Source of the DNA: an uncultured Candidatus Planktophila sp.
Lineage (GTDB): Bacteria > Actinomycetota > Actinomycetes > Nanopelagicales > Nanopelagicaceae
DNA length: 9,652 nucleotides
Direction of reading: 5' to 3'
NCBI GenBank assembly: GCA_937927965.1
Contig: CALEZA010000114.1
Span: forward strand, 1 to 9,652
In this document: positions 1 through 9,200 of the stretch, in pieces
Numbering within the stretch: the stretch's first letter is position 1
How the letters are laid out: the number at the start of each line of letters is the position of its first letter
Position numbers and translations under genes: made by a program
Notes under the pieces: generated by a model
The model's database searches: none
What the model was told of the DNA's origin: nothing
Seen by the model: the letters and a program-made list of their open reading frames with translations, nothing else

Positions 1-997
1 CATAGTTGACGTATGCAGCAACCTCAGCAGCAACTGCTGGGTCGTAGTAGTAGTTAATAAGAGTTTCAGCGTTCTTCTTACCCTCAGCAGTAGTTGTTGA
101 TGGGATAAGGAAGTTATCGCCTGAGATTGTTCCGCCTGATTCTGGGATTGTGAAGTCGAACTTACCTTCGTTCTCAGATGAAAGCTGGAACATATCGCCA
201 GACCATGCGATAACAGCTGTTGCATCTCCTGAGATGAGATCTTCCTTGTACTCGTTGCCCTTAACGCCGCGAATCCAACCATCAGAGATCTTCTTAGCGA
301 GGAAATCAACGGCATTCATAAACTGATCTTCTGTCACCTTTGTGACATCGACTCCCTGTGAAAGCAAGATAACACCGATGGTGTCGCGCATTTCAGAGAG
401 AACAACAATCTTGCCCTTGTTCTGTGGTGTCCAAAGATCATCAACTGACTTCATGCCCTTTGGGTTTACAGCTGTGTTCCAGCCGATTCCACCCATGATG
501 CCCTGATATGTCAGTGATGATTCGCGATTTGGATCGAATGATGGATGTGCAAGTGTTGGCAAAATGTTCTTAGCATTTGGAATATTTGCGAGATCAAACT
601 TCTGTGTGTAGCCAAGACGGATAAAGCGCGCTGCCATCCAGTCTGTTGGTGTGATTACGTCGTAACCAATATCTTCACCGAGCTTGAGCTGTCCTTGTAC
701 CTTGCCGAAGAATTCATCGTTGTCGTTGATATCTTCTGAGTAAACAGGCTTGATACCAAACTTCTTTTCAAAGGCCTGAAGTGTTGGATAGTTCTTTCCT
801 GACTCATCGAGATCTAAGTAGAGAGTCCAGTTAGCCCAACGAACGGAGTCAGCAGATGAACCGCTTCCTGAACCTGAACCGCATGCAGCGAGCGCAGATG
901 CTCCAGCTACAGCGCCCGCGCCGGCAAGAACTGCACGACGAGAAACTTGTGATGAAAGAATTGATCGTGCTTCTGGTGAGAGAGATTTCTTAGCCAT
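1..997 (-). CDS. Polyamine (spermidine/putrescine) ABC transporter substrate-binding lipoprotein, C-terminus cut off
   Basis: Periplasmic-type binding protein of a polyamine importer, probably anchored on the outer face of the membrane. The frame opens at an ATG (995-997) and stays open for 332 codons to the left edge, so the C-terminus is missing; family members suggest roughly 50 residues are lost. The leader carries a twin-arginine motif (SRRAVLA, residues 19-25), a short Ala/Gly hydrophobic stretch and a lipobox LAAC with Cys39, followed by a Gly/Ser linker. The mature part starts RWANWTLYLD and contains YDVITPTDWMAARFIRLG, GIGWN and GDATAVIAWSGD, typical of the PotD/PotF branch of solute-binding proteins. 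Nearly all lysine codons are AAG (one AAA counted), as in well-expressed genes. The aminobutyraldehyde dehydrogenase just upstream supports a putrescine or spermidine ligand. Permease and ATPase genes would be expected further left. The family is clear; the exact polyamine is inferred. Confidence 0.9.
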   Translation of the reverse strand, partial: MAKKSLSPEARSILSSQVSRRAVLAGAGAVAGASALAACGSGSGSGSSADSVRWANWTLYLDLDESGKNYPTLQAFEKKFGIKPVYSEDINDNDEFFGKVQGQLKLGEDIGYDVITPTDWMAARFIRLGYTQKFDLANIPNAKNILPTLAHPSFDPNRESSLTYQGIMGGIGWNTAVNPKGMKSVDDLWTPQNKGKIVVLSEMRDTIGVILLSQGVDVTKVTEDQFMNAVDFLAKKISDGWIRGVKGNEYKEDLISGDATAVIAWSGDMFQLSSENEGKFDFTIPESGGTISGDNFLIPSTTTAEGKKNAETLINYYYDPAVAAEVAAYVNY

Positions 998-1005
998 GGT
1001 GAGGG

Positions 1006-1014
1006 CTCCTTTTT
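1006..1014 (-). promoter_or_regulatory. Ribosome binding site of the substrate-binding protein gene
   Basis: On the minus strand the bases read AAAAAGGAG, followed by 8 bases and then ATG (997-995). This is a strong Shine-Dalgarno match at good spacing and fixes the start used for the lipoprotein gene. Confidence 0.8.
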
Positions 1015-1046
1015 GTGCCGGTGTAAGGGACGGTTTTGCAGGGCCC

Positions 1047-1075
1047 ATTATGTAACCCAAATGCCCCTAGGCCAA
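1047..1075 (-). promoter_or_regulatory. Candidate housekeeping-sigma promoter of the substrate-binding protein gene
   Basis: On the minus strand a -35-like TTGGCC (1075-1070, 4 of 6 to TTGACA) lies 17 bp from a -10-like CATAAT (1052-1047, 5 of 6 to TATAAT). Transcription would start near 1040, giving a leader of about 43 bases that contains the ribosome binding site. It would let the binding protein be made at a higher level than the dehydrogenase upstream. Found by eye from consensus only. Confidence 0.5.
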
Positions 1076-1092
1076 ACTTAAAATGGAAGTTT
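1074..1092. repeat. Short inverted repeat touching the -35 element
   Basis: A perfect 6-bp inverted repeat (AAACTT and AAGTTT on the minus strand) with a 7-base spacer sits in the dehydrogenase to binding-protein gap and overlaps the first two bases of the proposed -35 hexamer. It could be a small operator half-site pair. The arms are short and AT-rich, so chance is a real possibility. With no GC-rich stem or following U run it does not look like a terminator. Confidence 0.25.
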
Positions 1093-1114
1093 CTTGCCCC
1101 TGGTTAGGCTCAAT

Positions 1115-2548
1115 TTAGGCGTTGAGGTTGGTCATCACATGCTTGATGCGTGTGTAATCCTCAAAACCATAGCTAGAGAGGTCCTTGCCATACCCGCTGC
1201 GCTTATATCCACCATGTGGCATTTCAGCCACGAGAGGGATATGAGTATTGATCCAGACGCAGCCAAAGTCGAAGGCCTTAGCCATTCTCATGGCGCGAGC
1301 ATGGTCCTTGGTCCAGACAGATGATGCCAAGCCATAATCGACTCCATTGGCCATCGCCACAGCTTCTGCCTCATCCTTGAACTTCTGGATGGTGATGACT
1401 GGGCCAAAGATCTCAGATTGGATGAGTTCATCGCCTTGCTTGAGGTCGGCGATCACCGTTGGGGAGATGAAGTAGCCAGGAAGTCCTGAAGGCTGACCTC
1501 CCGCCACAATTCGAGCATGTGATGGAGTGCGAGAGATAAATCCTGAGACTCTCTCAAACTGATTGGCATTGTTAACAGGCCCCACCAATACATCTTGGTC
1601 TGGAGCGCCCATAGCAATCTGATTTGTGGCCTGGTCAGCCAGAAGCTTGACCATCTCCTCATAGACGCCTTCTTGCACAATCACACGAGTAGCTGCGGTG
1701 CAATCTTGTCCTGCATTGAAGAAGCCTGCAATCGCAATTCCTTCAGCAGCGGCAGCTAAATCGGCATCGTTGAAGACAACAACGGGAGCCTTTCCACCCA
1801 ATTCAAGGTGTACTCGCTTCAATGACTTTGAAGCAGATTCTGCAACTGCCATACCTGCTGCCACAGATCCTGTAATGGAGACCATCGCAGGTGTTGCATG
1901 GTCAACAAGGAGAGCACCAGTTTTTCGCTCACCTGTCACCACATTGATCACACCATCAGGAAGGAATTCGCTCATCACCTGTGCCATCAAGACTGTAGAT
2001 GCTGGAGTTGTGTCACTTGGCTTGAGAACTACAGTGTTTCCAGCAGCGATAGCCGGTGCCCACTTCCAAACAGCCATCATCATCGGATAATTCCATGGCG
2101 TTACTTGAGCGCAGACACCTACTGGTTCACGGCGAATAAAAGAGGTCATCCCCTTCATGTATTCGCCTGCAGATTTGCCCTCAAGATTCCGAGCAGCCCC
2201 TGCAAAGAAGCGAATTTGATCGACCATAGGTGGAACTTCTTCAGAGGCGGTAAGGCCCATTGGCTTTCCACAGTTCTCTGACTCAACTGCAACAAACTCG
2301 TCAGCACGAGATTCAATCGCATCTGCAATCTTGAGAAGAGCTCGCTGGCGCTCAGAAGGTGTTGAGTCACGCCAATCAACGAATGCATCAGAGGCGGCTT
2401 TCATAGCCTTATCAACATCTGCAGCGTTAGAAATTGGTGCAGTTGCAAATGGTTGACCTGTTGCGGGATTGATCAGGGTTGTTACTTCTCCTGATGCGCT
2501 ATCGACGAGTTGGCCATTGATGAAATTCTGTAGCTTCTTCATAGCCAC
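1115..2548 (-). CDS. patD: Gamma-aminobutyraldehyde dehydrogenase (NAD-dependent aldehyde dehydrogenase, PatD/YdcW type)
   Basis: Cytoplasmic aldehyde dehydrogenase expected to oxidise 4-aminobutanal to GABA with NAD, the second step of putrescine breakdown by transamination. The 477 residues match the family length (E. coli YdcW is about 474). Visible landmarks are TPWNYP with Asn153, the cofactor-site Lys176 (VLKPSD), the TGS Rossmann turn at 226-228, the general base Glu249 in LELGGKAP, and the nucleophile Cys283 in NAGQDCTAATR. The C-terminal stretch HGGYKRSGYGKD-SSYGFEDYT is close to YdcW as I remember it, favouring aminobutyraldehyde over betaine aldehyde. The start is ambiguous: GTG at 2548 or ATG at 2542 (MKKLQNFINGQ). 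Neither has a clear Shine-Dalgarno sequence, and the ATG aligns better with the family start. The upstream membrane-protein gene ends 8 bases before it, suggesting cotranscription or translational coupling. The polyamine-binding protein follows 117 bp downstream. Confidence 0.93.
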   Translation of the reverse strand: MAMKKLQNFINGQLVDSASGEVTTLINPATGQPFATAPISNAADVDKAMKAASDAFVDWRDSTPSERQRALLKIADAIESRADEFVAVESENCGKPMGLTASEEVPPMVDQIRFFAGAARNLEGKSAGEYMKGMTSFIRREPVGVCAQVTPWNYPMMMAVWKWAPAIAAGNTVVLKPSDTTPASTVLMAQVMSEFLPDGVINVVTGERKTGALLVDHATPAMVSITGSVAAGMAVAESASKSLKRVHLELGGKAPVVVFNDADLAAAAEGIAIAGFFNAGQDCTAATRVIVQEGVYEEMVKLLADQATNQIAMGAPDQDVLVGPVNNANQFERVSGFISRTPSHARIVAGGQPSGLPGYFISPTVIADLKQGDELIQSEIFGPVITIQKFKDEAEAVAMANGVDYGLASSVWTKDHARAMRMAKAFDFGCVWINTHIPLVAEMPHGGYKRSGYGKDLSSYGFEDYTRIKHVMTNLNA

Positions 2549-2556
2549 GAGTCTAT

Positions 2557-3213
2557 CTAGGAATACTTCGCCGTTTCAATAGTAACGCTGGCAACTTGAG
2601 CCGCTACCGCCTTGGGATATGTGAAGACAATTGAGTAGACACCCGTTGCTGGGGTGTAGTCAATCAACTCATAATCATCTGCATAGCCAATATTGCGTCC
2701 CTGAGGGTCGATCAAAGTAACTGCGTCATACGCCCAAGCGTCATACGCGGCCTGATTGCTTCCCGTATATGCAACATTGGTGATTCGGGTGACAAGTGAT
2801 GTTGCTGTTACAGAATCTGTTGCCGCCGATGTTGGTCCTGCACCTAAATACATATCCATTGCAGTCGTACTACCTGTAGGGAAGAACTTGATTCGAAAGA
2901 TCGTGTTTTTACATGCGCGTGGATCGAGACCATAGAGCTTCACATTCGCAACATAAGTGTTCTGTGCACCTTGCCCTGAAGTAAGTCCGACTCCCACCCA
3001 TTGATCACATGCTTTAATCTGGAAAATTCCTTGTCCAAACTCTTTACGACCACCGCTCAGAGAAATATTGGCAGCAAATGTCGAACCGAGGATTCCGAGA
3101 ATCAGGATGAAGATGCCGAGATTGAGCTTTCCTCTCGATGAACGAGGTGCGCTCTCTTCTGAGTAGCCATCTTCAAAATCTTCTGGATTATTCGGGGAGC
3201 TAAAGTAAGTCAT
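2557..3213 (-). CDS. Small membrane-anchored or secreted protein of unknown function (EFGQG...ACD-type)
   Basis: 218 residues, function not known. Residues 1-30 are hydrophilic and acidic, ending in a basic patch (R24, R27, K29). A hydrophobic segment follows at about 31-50 (LNLGIFILILGILGSTFAAN), giving an N-in signal anchor or, if cut after the Ala residues near 47-48, a secreted protein. The exported part starts with GGRKEFGQGIFQIKACD and has two cysteines (69 and 101) that could form a disulfide; the rest is Thr/Ala/Val-rich and looks beta-stranded. From memory, the pattern of a membrane segment ending in AANI, then R-x-EFGQG and ACD, recurs in unnamed actinobacterial proteins, often in groups. 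The ATG at 3211-3213 is preceded by AGGGGAGGG, which overlaps the stop codon of the giant upstream gene, so the two are very likely translated from one message. A role as anchor or accessory of that protein is inference from position only. Confidence 0.85.
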   Translation of the reverse strand: MTYFSSPNNPEDFEDGYSEESAPRSSRGKLNLGIFILILGILGSTFAANISLSGGRKEFGQGIFQIKACDQWVGVGLTSGQGAQNTYVANVKLYGLDPRACKNTIFRIKFFPTGSTTAMDMYLGAGPTSAATDSVTATSLVTRITNVAYTGSNQAAYDAWAYDAVTLIDPQGRNIGYADDYELIDYTPATGVYSIVFTYPKAVAAQVASVTIETAKYS

Positions 3214-3225
3214 GGCCCTCCCCTA
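3214..3225 (-). promoter_or_regulatory. Stop codon and ribosome binding site overlap between the giant gene and the small membrane-protein gene
   Basis: The minus strand reads TAGGGGAGGGCC then ATG. The TAG stop of the giant gene (3225-3223) runs directly into the purine-rich AGGGGAGGG that serves the next start, a typical translational-coupling arrangement. AGGGG sits 6 bases from the ATG, whereas the GGAGG register would leave only 3. Confidence 0.6.
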
Positions 3226-6200
3226 CGGTGCAATCCAGTTATTAGGCGAGACGGCAATTCCGTTCGCTGTCGTGACCGTAATCTTACCTGTAGCAGCTCC
3301 CACGGGAACATCCTTGATGCGAATGAGCGTATCTGAGACAACATAATTAGTAGTCAGCGTTGGATCTGCCCACACCACTTCCTTATTTCTCCAGAATTTC
3401 ACCACAGTATTGGTATTTCCAAGAGAGCCGAAGCCGACACCTGAAATCTCCCAATGTTCTAAGACGCAGACCATAGAGACACAGCTAGTTGGGACCCAAG
3501 TCACGCCTGTGATAGTTGGAGCAACACCCGATTCAAGGGCGACCGAAGTGATGCCACTGAGTGCGATATTGGAGCCGCTTCCTGCCGAAGGCGATGGCTG
3601 ATTAATTACATACCGAACAAAGACAATGAAGGCGGTCGCAGTCTCTGAGAGGTAATTGCGATCTGCCTGCTTGACCACTTGAATCTGACAAGAACCTTCA
3701 CCTGTCACTGATAATTTCTTGTAATCAAGGGCGCAACCTGTTGCATTGCCAGCGCCAGTCAGGGTGTATTTGAAGAAACCATTGCCGTTTCCTCCACCCA
3801 TGTTGATTGTCATCGTCTCAGGGAAAATTGGGTTGTAATAAGGAATAAGAAGAGCTGTCTGTGAGATTCGATTAATAGTGACTGTAGTGGTCTCATATTT
3901 GACTGAAACATAATTGCTCAATGCACCACTGGTGAGAATGTAATCTGATGGAACAATCACATAAGTGCCAGCTTGGGTCGGCTTGGTAGTTGTGGCAAAA
4001 GATGTGCAGGTGTCTACCGCCCAACATGGGCTAAACATACGAACAGGTCTAACCATGTTATGAGTGGAGTCAGATTTCTCCGTAGCTCCAATCACCCAGC
4101 TACTTCCCGATTGTTGGATCGCCTTCATCTGAGTTCCAGATTGTTCGGTCGATGCCCAATAGCCCCAAGTTCCTGTAGACCAAGTTGCTCCAAGCTTGAG
4201 GAGTCCTACAGTCTCGGCATAATTCATCAGTTGAGTTGCTTCATTGGTATTTGGAATAAACCAATCTGTAAATCCGCCGCCCGCGTAATCTGCGGCTTGG
4301 CGAACAGCGCCTCCCGTGCAGTTGGAGTCAAAGAGAGAAGTATTTGTCTCTCCCCAACCAATGCCAAATTGCGTTGCACTTCTACTAATTCCATCTTGGG
4401 AGGTGGAGGCGGTGCAGAACTTTGCGACAGATGCAATGTCTTCACTTCCCGTCCAGTTGGCGGGGGCTGCTTCAAAGTATTTACCATTACCACCAGCTGT
4501 AGAAGGTGTAATGAAGACTATTCCACCTCCTGGGCCGATATCACCTATTGCACATGCACCACCTGTGGCACATGTGAGATTTCCTGGTTTGTACTTCACC
4601 GTCACCGCAGTTCCCGTATCTGAAGAAACTAGCCCCGTGACTTTTAAAACAGGAGTGAAATTTGCAGCCGATCCTGTGTAACTGAGAGCTGTCGGAGTCT
4701 CGATATAGACGGTGAGCGAATCTGCTTTGGCAATTGAAATCGTGAGCGGGATGCGCGTTGATGAACCATAAATATCAGTCACTGTAACAGTGTCGTAGTA
4801 AGTACCAGCAGTCAGAGAATCCTGAAGTTGAACTTTCATGGAGCGGACTGTTGATGTCTCCCAGACAAGACCTGCAACAGCGTTTGCTGTAAAAGTGGCT
4901 GTTACAGTCTCAGAGCCAGCTGTGACTGTGTAGGTCTCATTCACAGTCGTGCCGTATTTACCTACAGGTGCCATCTTGTTCTGAGTATTTAGGAAGCGAC
5001 CCTTTGTTGCATTGTAGTTTTGAAGAATTTCAGTATCGCTCAGTACTCGGTCATAAATTCTAATAGATCCAACTGAGCCGTTGAAATAATCCGAATCCCC
5101 GTCAAATCGCTTTCCGATGAGCAAATTCTTGATTATCAAGGAGCTATCGAATGCAGTTGTGCTTGGGGTGCCCGTGGCTTTGACCATGGTGCCATCATTT
5201 ATGGTGAGTGAGATTGTGGTGCCATTAAATGTCACAGTTGCAAGAACCCAGGTGTTATCTGCAATGACTCCTGATGTAGCCATACCAGCAGGAACAGGCC
5301 AAGTGGCATTGCGATAGATGCCAGCTTGGAGCGTATTGTTAGACATCCAATGTAAAGAAATATTGATTTGATTACCAGTGATCCATGGCGTTGCGACAAC
5401 ACTGGAATAGTCAGTCATAGTTCCGTCGCGCTTTACCCACACTTGAACCGTGTAGAGCGAAACCATTCCTAGTCCAGTCGTATAGGCACAAGTCTTGCTT
5501 GTTTTATTAAAAGTCATAGCCCCAAGATTTTGCGGTGAATATCCAACTTTTGCGCAAGATGTCGGTCCACTATTGGTGGTGGGCATTCCCGTAGGTTGCA
5601 AAGAAGTACTTAAATTGCGTCCAGAAAGATCCACCCATGAAGTTCCAGTACCTGAATAACTGGAGGTATTGCCCGCATCCAAATATAGAACTGTTCCGGT
5701 ATCTACCTGTTCGGCATTCGCAGAAAATGATGGTGGTGGGCTTACGACAATGGTCAGGGCCTTCGAAATTGATGCCGTAACAGAGTCAGTTACAGTCAAA
5801 GTTTCATAGTAGGTGCCAACAGTTACCGTGTCGGCAATTTTTAATACGGGAGATCCTGCCGTGGATGTATCAAGCCAGAAATATGGACTCGTTGGTTCTA
5901 ATTTATAGCTGTAAGTAGGTGTGCCAAGAGTGACTGTAAGAGTTTCAGATTTGGAAACATTGACTGTCTTGCTCACATTGGATTTTCCAGCCAGGGCTAA
6001 CGGTTGATTGATCGTCGCATAAACAGCTGTGGATGTATCTTGAATTGAAAGACCCATGGAATCCGAATCTGTGACGATAACCCTGTAAAGATATTGACTT
6101 CCAGATGTAGAGGTATCCGATGGAATCCACGAGTATGAGGCAAAAGATGCTCCTGTGCCTGTCTTGAGAAGGGAGTAAGTTCCATTTTCTCCTGCGGTAG

Positions 6201-9200
6201 TTGATTCCCATTTGAAATTTCGAGTAAGCATTGCGGTAGCGCTATCTGCTGCAACATTGACTGAGAAAGTTTCAGTCATGCCAACATTCAGATAAGCATT
6301 TGTTGGTGCTGTATAAGTTGGTTTAAGCGCTGTGATGTAACGGAATACGACTATTCCTGAACCACCATTACCACCATAGCCAGTAGTTCCGTCGGAGGAT
6401 GTTCCTGCTCCTCCACCGCCACCTGAGTTGGCAGGAGCATTTGTTGCACCTCCAGTGGCACCGACTAGTGCACCAGCTGTGTAACCACCATCTCCCGCTG
6501 TGGTGCTATCGCCGTTTCCACCTTGACCGCGCTTGAGTGCAGTTCCATTGCCAGATCGCAGAGAACCACCTCCACCACCGGCGTAATACTTATTCATCAC
6601 CTGGGAGAGTTTTGGAGTTCCACCAAATCCTCCGTGGTTATTTCCGCCAGTAGCAGCATCACTACACATTGGCGCATACCCACCAAGGGCTGCACCACCA
6701 CCGCCAGCGCCTCCGAATTCCGAACATGTGGGATAAATATCGACTCCAAAGCCACCCATAAAACCTTGGCCAGCAATAGCTAGACCACCATTGCGAATTG
6801 TTCCGTGGGAACCACCACCACCAGATGCACCAGCACCCGCTGGGTATTGAACATTGGATCCACCAACAGTGAATTCAGCCATACCTGAACCACCGCCCAC
6901 GGAACTCAAACCAAATGCAGTTGAAGTATCACCGTTGGTGGGTGCCACGGGATTGGTTGCACCAAATCCACCAACACCCACACGAATTGAATAAATACTT
7001 GTGGCATCAATTGCGACTGTCGTTTCAAGGAAACCTCCTGCACCACCGCCACCACCTTGGTAGCCACCACCACCACCGCCGCCACCACCGATGACGAGCA
7101 CCGAAAGTGCTGTAAGAGATTCTGGTGCACGCCAACCACCTGCTTTATTAATCAGCGTACGAGGAACGGAGACAAATGTATAAGGACCGCTTGAAGTAGT
7201 GGATGCAACTGGGACCCACTGAGAGGAGCTGCTTGGGGTGAGATTAAAATTATCATCTGCTCGCTGAGCTCGTGAAAGTGCGCTTCCGCTACCTTCATTG
7301 AAATCCCAATACATTAAAAGACCAGAACTACTTATATCTTCAGACGCGTGTGCCCCACTCCATATTTGAGTGAGTGTTCGAGCTTCACTCCATACCTTAA
7401 CTTCATCAATGAGGCCTTCAAAGTACTGGCCCGCAGAGCCTGTACCGCCAATCCAAATGTTGACGAATGTCTGATAGACCGACTGCGTATATGAGTCTAC
7501 CCAAGCAGAACTCACATAGATTTTTGATTGGCGATTATTGGCGTAGAAGGTGATTGTGGATCCACTTCGCACTACAGCTAAATGAACCCATTCGTTGCGA
7601 ACCACTTTCTCTGTGGTCTTGTAGCCACTCCAACTGCCAGCGCTGTCTTTGAAGCTAAGCCACCACGACGAACTATTACAAAATAGAACGAAATTGCCGC
7701 TTCCAAAAGCTGTCGCATTGGTGCCTTGTGAACAATCTCCTGTTGGCTTTACCCACGCCTCCCAAGTCTGATCTCCCCAAAGTCCAACTGTTCCACCTGT
7801 GCTCAGGTACTGCGATGAGCCATTAAAACTTAGTGCGGTATCTGTCTCACTTGAATCTGCCACCACTTGAATCGTGACAGCTTTGACTGCCGTCACTCCA
7901 TTGGTATCGGTCACAGTGACAGTCTCTGTATAAGTACCTATTCCAAGTCCCTCAGAGATGGTCAATACACCATTCGTTGAGTTGATGTTGATGCCTTCAC
8001 GAAGTGGGGAGATCCTAAAAGTATTAGTTCCATTAGTCCCAGAAGTAGTGAAACCTGATCCCGCCACTAAACTTGATGTGCGCTTGTATGTCACTCGAAG
8101 ATTGCGACCTGCGATCGATGCAGAATTTCCATTGCGAACATAGAGCTCAAAGCCCAATTGACGGGTGGTGTTATCTCCGCCAGAGATACCAGTTTGGCCA
8201 GGATTGAGGTTATTGGTAGCCGAACAGCAACCATTAAAGCTTCCTGCGGCGATCGTGGTTGAACTGGAGCTATACATTCCAATTCCGCCATTACCATCAT
8301 TTGATGCTTCGTTTCCGCCCCCATTTTCATTCCAACCAAAACCAATACGAGATTTGGTGATGAATGAGGTGCTGGAGTTACCGTAGTTAATTCCGAAGAA
8401 TCGAATATCTGTCTGAGAGAAGAAGAGGTTATTACCCACTGCTGAATATGGGCTTTCAGCCGAGTTGTAATTACTTTGCACTTGCCTAAAAGCACAACGG
8501 CTAGCTGTGGTGAAGAGATAAGTGAGTGTGCTCGCGGTGTTCACACATGTGGATGTTGCAGATGGGCCACCCGTTTGAGCCACATTGTAGGAATCTCCAC
8601 CCCACTTCGTGGTGGAGTTGTAAGCGGTCCATACAGATCCCGCAGTGAAAGTTTCATGCCAAGCAAATCCATAAGCAATGCTGTTTACGCCAGAAGGATT
8701 TGCGCTTCCGTTTGTTCCAAAAGCTCCGCCTGCATAAGTAGTTATTTCAGGATAGAGGACCATCACCTGATTGCCCTTGACCGATGCAAATGGTGCGTAC
8801 TTAGCATCGGTATTTCGTCCCGTATTTATCGTGTCGCTTGCGCTAAAGCGCTGCGGATAGGAGGAGTTAAGAAGAGTCGTATCGGTCCAATAGCTAGAGT
8901 TGTATTGGAAAGTCGATGCACTGTTCTTGCCGCGCATCGCCAGCATCCATCCTCCGCCACCTTGCGATGAATTCATGATGCAATAAACAAGGGTTGGAGT
9001 CCCGTCAATGACAATCCAATACTGACCATCCATATTTGTGCCAGTTGCCTGTTTAATTTCAAGTGCCGATCCTGCAGCACATCGCGCATCAAGACCGATG
9101 GGGCAAGTTCCGTAAAAGACTGATGGATCGGTCGCTAAATGTGTGTTGGGCACGACTGTCTGGGAGACACCCGAATATTCCCATTCAAGATAGACAGATG

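Noticed and set aside
545..739. Plus-strand open frame of 64 codons
   Set aside because: It is antisense to the polyamine-binding protein gene, which has a complete leader and family motifs.
1074..1114. Rho-independent terminator after the dehydrogenase
   Set aside because: The only inverted repeat is 6 bp, AT-rich, and has no U tract after it.
1698..2281. Two overlapping plus-strand open frames opposite the dehydrogenase
   Set aside because: The minus strand here carries clear catalytic motifs of an aldehyde dehydrogenase; the plus-strand frames match nothing.
2549..2620. Promoter directly in front of the dehydrogenase
   Set aside because: TTGAAA and TACTAT occur, but not with each other at 16-18 bp spacing in the right order, and no good -10 partner exists for TTGAAA.
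3064..3123. Membrane segment of the small protein as a type IV or Flp pilin leader
   Set aside because: The basic patch before the hydrophobic stretch is suggestive, but there is no Gly followed by the usual Glu at position 5, and Ala residues at the end of the segment fit a normal signal peptide or anchor better.
3223..3330. Sortase sorting signal or membrane anchor at the C-terminus of the giant protein
   Set aside because: The end is an IPT/TIG-type domain finishing in SPNNWIAP, with no LPXTG, hydrophobic helix or basic tail.
3973..4623. Long open frame on the plus strand (216 codons)
   Set aside because: It lies antisense to the giant gene, has no recognisable domain or ribosome binding site, and its Cys/Arg/Ser-rich composition is what an antisense frame of this repeat-rich coding sequence gives.
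7041..7089. CCACCACC repeats as a possible CRISPR or other DNA repeat array
   Set aside because: They are in-frame Gly codons of a glycine-rich domain, with no fixed repeat unit and no spacers.
8476..8970. Plus-strand open frame of 164 codons
   Set aside because: It is antisense to the fibrinogen-like part of the giant gene, whose protein-level motifs show that the minus strand is coding.
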